Position numbers and translations under genes: made by a program. The notes under the pieces were generated by a model that made no database searches, had not been told where the DNA came from, and worked only from the letters and a program-made list of their open reading frames with translations. This document shows positions 1 to 5,015 of a DNA stretch of 5,828 nucleotides, one piece after another. This DNA comes from an uncultured Ruminococcus sp. (lineage in GTDB: Bacteria; Bacillota; Clostridia; Oscillospirales; Ruminococcaceae): contig CAMHBN010000135.1 in the NCBI GenBank assembly GCA_946183385.1, positions 1-5,828 on the forward strand. The letters run 5' to 3'. Numbering within the stretch: the stretch's first letter is position 1; each line of letters opens with the position of its first letter.

Positions 1-1568
1 ACCCCGAGCTCGACCTCGTACAGAAGATAAGAGACGCTCAGGGCAAGAACAAATACGTTTTCGACGACTTCTGGGACGACGACTGCGTGGGCAAGTGCCT
101 CAGAACATGGAAGCAGGACGAGACTCCTCAGGGCTTCGCATGGCTCGATACATGGGGAAGCTGCCGCTATAACACAGCTATGCAGTTCGTCTGCCTCATG
201 TACGATAAGTACAAAAACAACGGCAAGGCTTCCGAGTGGAGCGACTGGGCTAAGAAGCAGATGGATTACATCCTCGGCGACAACGACATCACCTTCAAGG
301 AAGAGGCTGAATACTCCGTCCTCGCAGGAAAGAACGGCACTCACGGCTCAAGATGCTTCATCGTGGGCTATAACGATAATTCCGTAAAGAACCCCCACCA
401 CCGTGCGGCTTCGGGACTTCTCATGGCTGAGGACCCGCGCGAGCAGAAGCACATCCTCTGGGGCGCTCTTGCAGGCGGTCCCGACGGCTCTGACAGCCAC
501 GACGACGCTACCAAGGACTGGACAGAAAACGAGGTAACCATCGACTACAACGCCTGCCTCCCCGGAGCGGCAGCAGGTATATACGCTCTCTACGGCACTG
601 ACGATATGGCTGTAACTCCCAACTTCCCGCCTGAGGACGAGAAGCGCATTTACGGCGGCGGTACAGGCGGAAACGGCGGAAGCGGCTACTGGGTAGAGGC
701 TATCGCTTATGACGTACTGAACAACGACGGCACAGGCTCTACAAACGTTTCATTCAAGGTGCTTTCAGGCGAATCCAAGCCTTCCAAGAAGATGTCGGTA
801 AGATACTTCTTCAACGTTTCCGAGAACGGCAAGCCCGAGCTCTACGAGGCAAAGGAGCTCTACGACCAGTCGAGCACCGAGGACGGCGCTGTCGGAGCCG
901 ACGGCGTTATCGCCGGTCCTATCAAGTATGACAAGATGGACGATACATATTATGTCGAGGTAAGCTGGGAGGACTACGTTATCGCGAACTCGGGCAAGAA
1001 GTACCAGTTCAGCATAGGCTTCTTCGGCAAGGGCTACACAGACAGCAAGACAAACGAATACGTATTCTATAAGTTCGACCCGTCGAACGACTACAGCTAC
1101 GGCGAGCTGAAAATGGGTAAGGACACCGACTTCTTCGCTGTTGACGATCCGCCCGAGGAGCGCACCGAAAGAATATGCATTTACGACGACGGCGTGCTCG
1201 TAGGCGGTGTTGAGCCCGACGGCTCCAAGCCCGAAGGAAAGGAAACTTCATCCACCACAACGGGCAAGTCCTCGTCCTCGACGACTACGACAAAGGCCAC
1301 AACAGTCACAACAACAAAGAAGACAACAACTGCCGCAGCAGACGGCGAGTACCTCGCGGGCGACGCTAACCTCGACAAGAAGGTAACAGTCGCTGACGCA
1401 GTTGCCATACTCCAGTCCATCGCAAGCAAGGACAAGTACGCACTCAAGCCGCAGGGCTCGAAGAACGCCGATGTTGCGGGCGGAGGCGACGGTGTCACCG
1501 CGGCTGACGCTCTCGCGATTCAGAAATACGACGCAGGCGAAATAGAAACACTTCCCGTAACGAAGTAA
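1..1568 (+). CDS. Cellulosomal endoglucanase, GH9-CBM3c-dockerin, 5' partial
   Basis: The reading frame is open from the left edge (first full codon at 3), so the gene starts upstream; the GTG at 87 lies inside the catalytic domain and is not a start. About 521 residues are visible. The GH9 catalytic part shows PQGFAWLDTWGS, the DYILGDN turn, the NPHHRAA substrate-binding motif (bases 390-410), GALAGGPDGSDS, and NEVTIDYNA whose Glu (531-533) is the expected catalytic acid of GH9. The Asp pair that activates water lies upstream, outside the window. A Gly-rich hinge (about 654-686) leads to a CBM3c-like module (about 684-1220) with FRY-type VRYFFNVSE, DPSNDYSYGEL and a closing IYDDGVLVGGVEP. 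GH9 with CBM3c usually means a processive endoglucanase on cellulose. A Thr/Ser linker (about 1221-1346) joins a C-terminal dockerin (about 1347-1565): loop 1 is DANLDKKVTVAD, and loop 2 is ADVAGGGDGVTAAD. The enzyme is therefore probably secreted and docked onto a scaffoldin or cell-surface cohesin; the signal peptide is not visible. Domain families are firm, exact substrate is inferred. Confidence 0.93.
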   Translation, partial: PELDLVQKIRDAQGKNKYVFDDFWDDDCVGKCLRTWKQDETPQGFAWLDTWGSCRYNTAMQFVCLMYDKYKNNGKASEWSDWAKKQMDYILGDNDITFKEEAEYSVLAGKNGTHGSRCFIVGYNDNSVKNPHHRAASGLLMAEDPREQKHILWGALAGGPDGSDSHDDATKDWTENEVTIDYNACLPGAAAGIYALYGTDDMAVTPNFPPEDEKRIYGGGTGGNGGSGYWVEAIAYDVLNNDGTGSTNVSFKVLSGESKPSKKMSVRYFFNVSENGKPELYEAKELYDQSSTEDGAVGADGVIAGPIKYDKMDDTYYVEVSWEDYVIANSGKKYQFSIGFFGKGYTDSKTNEYVFYKFDPSNDYSYGELKMGKDTDFFAVDDPPEERTERICIYDDGVLVGGVEPDGSKPEGKETSSTTTGKSSSSTTTTKATTVTTTKKTTTAAADGEYLAGDANLDKKVTVADAVAILQSIASKDKYALKPQGSKNADVAGGGDGVTAADALAIQKYDAGEIETLPVTK

Positions 1569-1570
1569 AA

Positions 1571-1605
1571 ACTAAAGGCTCACGGAATTCCCGTGAGCCT
1601 TTAGT
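1571..1605. terminator. Bidirectional hairpin terminator between endoglucanase and yezG-like gene
   Basis: A perfect 15-bp inverted repeat, ACTAAAGGCTCACGG (1571-1585) and its complement (1591-1605), closes a 5-base loop. It begins two bases after the endoglucanase stop codon. The outer A/T pairs give a U-rich 3' side on both strands: TTTAGTTTATT on plus, TTTAGTTTTAC on minus. It can therefore also stop the converging cysK/yezG-like transcript, whose last stop codon is about 55 bases away. Function is inferred from structure. Confidence 0.88.
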
Positions 1606-1659
1606 TTATTCGTTAAGCCTTTCCTGCACAGAACACATAAAACCGTCTGCCCTGTTTCA

Positions 1660-2139
1660 TTATTCTTGTCCTATTTCAGTTGAGGGATATTTCGTCCAGT
1701 AGTATTCATACTCCGTACCAAATAATCTTCTGTATACTTCATCGTGCTGTTCAAGTGAATTTCCCGATAAATTCTTATATTCAAGATTAATACGGACTTT
1801 GCCGTCAGATTCAATGGTATAGAACATCAGACGCCAGATTTTCTCCTCACCGAACTGTTCAAGATACGCATTGTAAATATCTGCTACAAGTTTATTAAGT
1901 TGTTTTACTGCATCCCATTTCTTCACGGGATAGGAATCATAACGGTTCCAGAAGAAATCCATTGCACTGATCACACCTGTTTCTTTTTCAATGAACCCGT
2001 AGTATATTGACGAAAACCCGCGTGCAGCCCTTGCATAAAAACAGATTTTCGACCACGGAACAGGCATGATACTCACTAAATAATATCCCAATTCCATTTG
2101 AAGCGAATTAATTTTCTCCATATTTTCAAGCTGTTCCAT
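1660..2139 (-). CDS. YezG/DUF600-family putative immunity protein
   Basis: This is a 159-residue soluble protein with no signal peptide or membrane segment. The family call rests on layout: an N-terminal helix (INSLQMELGYYLVSIMP), then VPWSKICFYARAA, a Tyr-rich strand, and a C-terminal EKIWRLMFYTIESDGK followed by INLEYKNLS and a final EYEYYW. This matches the YezG/DUF600 pattern of 'MIP-W-K-Y-A' followed by 'W-F-DG-F-YEDL'. YezG of Bacillus subtilis is the antitoxin of the LXG nuclease toxin YeeF, so immunity is the likely role, but no toxin is in view. I chose the ATG at 2139 because AAAGGAG (2152-2146) lies 6 bases before it; an in-frame ATG at 2181 would overlap the cysK end and has no such site. 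It follows cysK by 31 bases on the same strand and probably shares its transcript. Base composition is near 38% GC in the five 60-base rows counted, well below its neighbours, which suggests recent acquisition. Confidence 0.72.
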   Translation of the reverse strand: MEQLENMEKINSLQMELGYYLVSIMPVPWSKICFYARAARGFSSIYYGFIEKETGVISAMDFFWNRYDSYPVKKWDAVKQLNKLVADIYNAYLEQFGEEKIWRLMFYTIESDGKVRINLEYKNLSGNSLEQHDEVYRRLFGTEYEYYWTKYPSTEIGQE

Positions 2140-2145
2140 AGGGTG

Positions 2146-2152
2146 CTCCTTT
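2146..2152 (-). promoter_or_regulatory. Ribosome binding site deciding the yezG-like start
   Basis: On the minus strand AAAGGAG stands 6 bases before the ATG at 2139. It fixes the start there and removes the 14 extra residues a start at 2181 would add. Confidence 0.85.
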
Positions 2153-2170
2153 CTGTGAGCGATTATGTTA

Positions 2171-3100
2171 TCATTCATCAAAAAGCGGAGTTGAAAAATA
2201 CCTTTCCGCGGTGTCGGGAAGGATAGTCACGACAGTCTTGCCCCTGCCGAGCTTTTCAGCCATTTTCAGCGCCGCAGCAACGTTAGTTCCGCTCGATATA
2301 CCGCACATTATGCCTTCCTTTGCGGCGAGGTCTTTCGCGGTCTGTATAGCCTCATCGTCGGTGACGATGTAGATGTCGTCATAGATGTTCTGATTGAGGA
2401 TATCTGGGATTATGCCGTCGCCTATGCCCATCTGCAAATGCGTACCGATGTTTCCGCCCGCAAGAATAGCTGCATTCTCGGGCTCGACCGCCCATATAAG
2501 CATATCGGGGTACTGCGATTTCAGCGTCTCGCCTATGCCCGTGATAGTTCCGCCCGTGCCTATTCCCGAGCAGAAGCCGTCTATCCTGCCCGCGGTCTGC
2601 TCAAGTATCTCGAGCGCCGTGTGGTACTTGTGGGCGTAGATGTTGTTGACGTTCGCGAACTGCTGCGGAACAAAGACGTTCTTGTTCTCCTCAGCCATTC
2701 TCAGGGCGGTATCAAGGCACTCCTGTATGCAGCGTCCGATGTCGCCGTCATCGTGGATGAGTATGACCTCCGCGCCGTAGTGGCGGACGAGCTTCCGCCG
2801 CTCCTCACTGACGGAGTCGGGCATGATAATTACCGTTTTGTAGCCGCGTACAGCTCCTACGAGGGCAAGACCGATGCCTTGATTGCCGCTCGTGGGCTCG
2901 ACGATTATCGTGTCCTTGTTTATTTTGCCCTCCTGCTCTGCGTGGAGTATCATATTGTAAGCGGTGCGGGTCTTGATAGAGCCGCCCACGTTCAGTCCCT
3001 CGAACTTGACGAGCACCTCGGCGCTGTCGGGCTTGTTCATACGATTGAGCCTTATCATGGGGGTATGTCCCATAGCCTCGATAATATTATTGTAAACCAT
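2171..3100 (-). CDS. cysK: Cysteine synthase (O-acetylserine sulfhydrylase) family, PLP-dependent
   Basis: This 309-residue protein has the normal full length of CysK and makes L-cysteine from an activated serine and sulfide in the cytosol. Visible marks, in order: GHTPMIRLNRMN (11-22), the PLP lysine K43 in GGSIKTRTA, the substrate loop TSGNQG (70-75), MPDSVSEERRKL, the PLP phosphate loop GTGGT (181-185), GIGDGI (225-230), GISSGTNVAAA (267-277), and the C-terminal ILPDTAERYFSTPLF. Two places differ from the textbook enzyme: the substrate loop usually reads TSGNTG, here Gln replaces Thr, and the lysine motif usually reads KDR, here KTR. The acceptor could therefore be something other than O-acetylserine, such as O-phosphoserine or another beta-substituted alanine; cystathionine beta-synthase is a weaker alternative because no extra domains are present. 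The ATG at 3100 is preceded by AAGGAG (3116-3111) with a rather long 10-base spacer. It is first in a unit with the yezG-like gene, behind its own promoter. The leader is only about 26 bases, too short for an S-box or T-box. Confidence 0.9.
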   Translation of the reverse strand: MVYNNIIEAMGHTPMIRLNRMNKPDSAEVLVKFEGLNVGGSIKTRTAYNMILHAEQEGKINKDTIIVEPTSGNQGIGLALVGAVRGYKTVIIMPDSVSEERRKLVRHYGAEVILIHDDGDIGRCIQECLDTALRMAEENKNVFVPQQFANVNNIYAHKYHTALEILEQTAGRIDGFCSGIGTGGTITGIGETLKSQYPDMLIWAVEPENAAILAGGNIGTHLQMGIGDGIIPDILNQNIYDDIYIVTDDEAIQTAKDLAAKEGIMCGISSGTNVAAALKMAEKLGRGKTVVTILPDTAERYFSTPLFDE

Positions 3101-3132
3101 TCAGTCGATTCTCCTTAAAGTATACTTCACTT

Positions 3133-3161
3133 ATTATATACCACATTGGAAAAAAATGCAA
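3133..3161 (-). promoter_or_regulatory. cysK promoter
   Basis: Read on the minus strand: TTGCAT (3161-3156), a 17-base spacer with a T run, then TATAAT (3138-3133). The -10 is perfect while the -35 matches only TTG, so the promoter may be moderate or activator-dependent. The predicted start near 3126 leaves a leader of about 26 bases. It points away from the SdpI-family promoter, with 27 bases between the two -35 boxes. Confidence 0.72.
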
Positions 3162-3188
3162 GTGTTAATTTCCTGAATGTTCTTTATC

Positions 3189-3217
3189 TTGACAAAGCCT
3201 CACGCGTGATGTATAAT
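3189..3217 (+). promoter_or_regulatory. Consensus sigma-A-type promoter of the SdpI-family gene
   Basis: TTGACA (3189-3194), exactly 17 bases, then TATAAT (3212-3217): every consensus base is present. The predicted transcription start is near 3224, leaving a leader of only about 19 bases. A promoter of this quality suggests strong expression unless a repressor blocks it; I see no convincing operator palindrome. Confidence 0.88.
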
Positions 3218-3228
3218 ATGTGTCAGAC

Positions 3229-3234
3229 AGGAGG
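3229..3234 (+). promoter_or_regulatory. Ribosome binding site of the SdpI-family gene
   Basis: AGGAGG lies 8 bases before the ATG at 3243. Another ATG at 3236 is too close to this site to be used. Confidence 0.88.
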
Positions 3235-3242
3235 AATGACCT

Positions 3243-3599
3243 ATGATAGTTATTATCGTCAATATTATATCCTCGCTCTCGATAGTGCTCGGCGGGATAA
3301 TAATGATAAAATACGCAAGATCCCACGCGGACTTCACCATCGGCTTCAGAACAAAGCGCTCGATGTCGAGCGAGGAGACATGGTGCTTCGCGAATCGGAG
3401 CTGCGGATTTGCATGGCTCATCATCGGAGCTGTCTGCTTTGTCCTGACGCTCGCCGCGCTGATAATTGCTCCCGAAGCATATATCGTACAGACAGCCATA
3501 CTTATACTTCACATTTCCGCTGTCGCTGTTGCAGTAATACACACCGAGATGCAGCTGAGACGAAAGTTCGGCACTGACGCAAACAACAAAAAGCTCTGA
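3243..3599 (+). CDS. Short SdpI-family membrane protein (putative toxin immunity)
   Basis: This 118-residue protein has three predicted membrane helices: about 1-23, 55-76 and 80-100. Between the first and second is the SdpI signature IGFRTKRSMSSEETWCFAN (33-51) followed by Cys-Gly. In Bacillus subtilis SdpI protects the producer from the SDP peptide toxin and also signals to its repressor SdpR; that protein is larger, about 200 residues, with an extra membrane part. The present protein corresponds to the short form with only the SdpI domain, which is widespread in Firmicutes and mostly uncharacterised. It is probably in the cytoplasmic membrane with a basic, soluble C-terminus (LRRKFG...KK). 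It is a single-gene unit with a consensus promoter, a strong ribosome binding site, and a terminator whose left arm includes its own stop codon. No SdpA, SdpB, SdpC or SdpR relative is nearby, so a role in toxin immunity is an inference from family only. Base composition resembles the host genes, unlike the yezG-like gene. Confidence 0.83.
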   Translation: MIVIIVNIISSLSIVLGGIIMIKYARSHADFTIGFRTKRSMSSEETWCFANRSCGFAWLIIGAVCFVLTLAALIIAPEAYIVQTAILILHISAVAVAVIHTEMQLRRKFGTDANNKKL

Positions 3600-3620
3600 G
3601 GTATCCCCTCAGAGCTTTTT
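3588..3620. terminator. Shared bidirectional terminator of the SdpI-family gene and tcdA
   Basis: The 14-bp stem 3588-3601 / 3607-3620 (core AAGCTCTGAGG and its complement) has a 5-base loop TATCC. A run of five T lies at the right end on plus, and five T followed by TTGTTGTTT on minus, so it fits a terminator in both directions. It contains the stop codon of the SdpI-family gene (3597-3599) and touches the last base of the tcdA stop codon (3620). Confidence 0.92.
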
Positions 3621-4342
3621 CATTTTCTGCTGAAACCTGTAAGTTCCTTGATTACCTCGCCTGCGATGATTAGCCCCGCCACCGACGGCACAAACGCATT
3701 CGAGCCCGGAGTGCTCCTGCGCGAGCCGCCGTCAGTACACAGTCCCGCTATCGGAGTAAGAGCCTCCTCCTTCGAATAGACCACTTTCAGCGCCTTAACA
3801 CCGCGCTTTTTCATCTCGCGGCGCATAACTCTCGCAAGCGGGCAAACCGACGTCTTGTAGATATCCGCGACATCGAACGCCGTCGGGTCGACCTTATTTC
3901 CCGCGCCCATACTGCTTATCACGGGGACTCCCGCTGCCTTGGCGCGCATAATTATCTCGATTTTGCCAGTGACCGTGTCTATCGCATCAACTACGTAGTC
4001 GTACTGCGTGAAATCGAACTCGTCCGCCGTATCAGGCATAAAGAACGTGTTGTACGTCCGTACTTCGCAGTCGGGAGAAATGTCGTGGATACGCCTCTCT
4101 GCGGCTTCGGTCTTGAACTGTCCGATAGTGCTCTGTGTGGCGACTATCTGACGGTTCAGATTGCTCGGAGCTACTCTGTCGTTGTCGATGAGGTCGAGAG
4201 CGCCTATCCCCGAGCGTGCGAGCGCCTCAACGACGTGTCCGCCAACTCCACCAACGCCGAAAACGGCTACTCTCGAAGCCGCAAGCTTCTTCATAGCCGT
4301 TTCACCGAATATCATTTCTGTGCGGATAAATTCCTCACGCAT
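3620..4342 (-). CDS. tcdA: tRNA threonylcarbamoyladenosine dehydratase
   Basis: This 240-residue ThiF/MoeB/E1-like enzyme uses ATP to cyclise N6-threonylcarbamoyladenosine (t6A37) of ANN-decoding tRNAs to ct6A in the cytosol. Seen in the sequence: RTEMIFGETAMKKL at the N-terminus, the nucleotide loop GVGGVG (29-34), the acidic turn DLIDND (50-55), the arginine motif NLNRQ (61-65), K77, the DAID motif (119-122), GAGNKVDPT (147-154), and the TcdA-like segment KTSVCPLARVMRREMKKRG (163-181), with Cys167. The segment after DAID is what separates TcdA from ThiF, MoeB and HesA, and there is no rhodanese or zinc-type CxxC pair. The ATG at 4342 has AAGGAG 6 bases before it. That site overlaps the stop codon of the ECF gene, with 10 bases between the genes, which indicates one transcript and coupled translation. 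Older annotation may call it a HesA/MoeB/ThiF family protein. Confidence 0.9.
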   Translation of the reverse strand: MREEFIRTEMIFGETAMKKLAASRVAVFGVGGVGGHVVEALARSGIGALDLIDNDRVAPSNLNRQIVATQSTIGQFKTEAAERRIHDISPDCEVRTYNTFFMPDTADEFDFTQYDYVVDAIDTVTGKIEIIMRAKAAGVPVISSMGAGNKVDPTAFDVADIYKTSVCPLARVMRREMKKRGVKALKVVYSKEEALTPIAGLCTDGGSRRSTPGSNAFVPSVAGLIIAGEVIKELTGFSRK

Positions 4343-4348
4343 AAGTTT

Positions 4349-4354
4349 CTCCTT
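4349..4354 (-). promoter_or_regulatory. tcdA ribosome binding site overlapping the upstream stop codon
   Basis: AAGGAG on the minus strand (4354-4349) shares two bases with the TAA stop codon of the ECF S-component gene (4355-4353) and is 6 bases from the tcdA ATG. This arrangement favours translational coupling. Confidence 0.8.
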
Positions 4355-4877
4355 ACTTCTTTACGACTCCCGGAATGCGCTTGATGACAAGCTCGTATAC
4401 CGCTACGGATATAGCCGCTCCGATAGCGCCCTGTACCGCATTTGCGGGAACTCCGAGGAATGCCGTCGCGAACGAGTGGTAGAGAGCAGCCTCGTACAGC
4501 GCATAGCCGACTATCATCACGACCTCAGCCGCAGAAGCCGCCGCTATCCTCGAAACGAGCGAGCCAGAGTGCTTTGCCGCAGCTCTGAGAACGTAGAATG
4601 AAGCAACAGCCATTGCCGCCTTTATCACGAGAGTTGCGGGAGCATATACCACGTAGCCGCTGATGAGGTCAGCGAGTGCAGAGCCGATTCCCGCGGCTGC
4701 TGCGCCATAAGCAGGTCCGAGCACCCACGCTGCGATATTGACGATACTGTCTCCGAGGTTGACGTAGCCCTTTGTCGGAGTGGGAATGTGTATGAGCAGG
4801 GTCGCTACCGTTGTCAGAGCCGTGAAAAGAGCCGCAAGTGTCAGTGTCCTGAGCTTATCCCTGTTGTTGTTATTCAT
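4353..4877 (-). CDS. ECF transporter S component (PF07155/COG4720-like)
   Basis: This 174-residue very hydrophobic protein has about five to six membrane segments (about 11-30, 42-66, 75-100 perhaps split, 108-133, 143-166). It is the substrate-capturing subunit of an energy-coupling factor vitamin importer. Family marks: a short basic N-terminus, a first helix with an AxxxA pattern (A16 and A20) of the kind used to contact EcfT, the TPTKGYVNLGDSIV segment (33-46) after it, GPAYGAAAAGIGSALADL (54-71), and YAPATLVIKA (78-87). These resemble the PF07155 'riboflavin-transporter-like' group. Substrate cannot be read from the sequence; vitamins and precursors such as riboflavin, pyridoxine or hydroxymethylpyrimidine are candidates. 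EcfA and EcfT are absent here, so it probably uses a shared module encoded elsewhere. I chose the ATG at 4877: AAGAGG (4891-4886) lies 8 bases before it, whereas the in-frame GTG at 4886 overlaps that site. It is first in a unit with tcdA. Confidence 0.82.
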   Translation of the reverse strand: MNNNNRDKLRTLTLAALFTALTTVATLLIHIPTPTKGYVNLGDSIVNIAAWVLGPAYGAAAAGIGSALADLISGYVVYAPATLVIKAAMAVASFYVLRAAAKHSGSLVSRIAAASAAEVVMIVGYALYEAALYHSFATAFLGVPANAVQGAIGAAISVAVYELVIKRIPGVVKK

Positions 4878-4885
4878 TTTAAACA

Positions 4886-4891
4886 CCTCTT
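4886..4891 (-). promoter_or_regulatory. Ribosome binding site deciding the ECF S-component start
   Basis: AAGAGG on the minus strand is 8 bases before the ATG at 4877. The in-frame GTG at 4886-4884 shares a base with it and so cannot be the start. Confidence 0.78.
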
Positions 4892-4901
4892 TAAAAATTA
4901 C

Positions 4902-4928
4902 GGGAAGCCAATTTTACCTTGGCTTCCC
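4902..4928 (-). terminator. metY terminator
   Basis: On the minus strand a perfect 10-bp stem, GGGAAGCCAA (4928-4919) and TTGGCTTCCC (4911-4902), encloses a 7-base loop and is followed by GTAATTTTTAAA. It lies 87 bases after the metY stop codon and just before the ECF gene. It overlaps the predicted start point of the ECF promoter, so it would act fully only on metY read-through. An attenuator role for the ECF gene is less likely for the same reason. Confidence 0.8.
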
Positions 4929-4929
4929 T

Positions 4930-4958
4930 ATTATATCACTACTTATCCGCAAATGCAA
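4930..4958 (-). promoter_or_regulatory. Promoter of the ECF S-component/tcdA unit
   Basis: On the minus strand: TTGCAT (4958-4953), 17 bases, TATAAT (4935-4930). This is the same hexamer pair and spacing as the cysK promoter. The predicted start is near 4924-4922, inside the left arm of the metY terminator, giving a leader of about 46 bases. Confidence 0.7.
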
Positions 4959-5015
4959 TATTTTATGGTATATAAGTCTTTAATAATCTGTTATCAGTCA
5001 AAATTATATTTACCC

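Noticed and set aside
1230..1346. ACA/ACG-rich repeats in the endoglucanase as a DNA repeat element.
   Set aside because: They stay in frame and encode the Thr/Ser linker usual between modules of secreted cellulases.
1181..1498. A 105-codon minus-strand frame with a Val-rich stretch opposite the endoglucanase linker.
   Set aside because: The Val run is the reverse complement of the Thr-rich linker codons (ACA/ACC/ACT), not a real membrane segment. No ribosome binding site or motif supports it.
87..1568. A start of the endoglucanase at the GTG at 87.
   Set aside because: The frame is open to the left edge with GH9-like sequence, and the GTG lies inside the catalytic domain. It reads as Val.
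2438..3118. A 226-codon open frame on the plus strand, opposite cysK.
   Set aside because: It lies antisense to a gene with full family motifs and correct length. The protein has no recognisable motif, and the frame is open because of the codon bias of the real gene.
3101..3132. A possible S-box or T-box leader before cysK.
   Set aside because: The predicted leader is only about 26 bases and cannot hold either structure.
3146..3577. Alternative frames on both strands over the SdpI-family gene (3146-3577 plus, 3165-3542 and 3200-3499 minus).
   Set aside because: They have no family motifs, and the promoter, AGGAGG and SdpI signature all fit only the frame starting at 3243.
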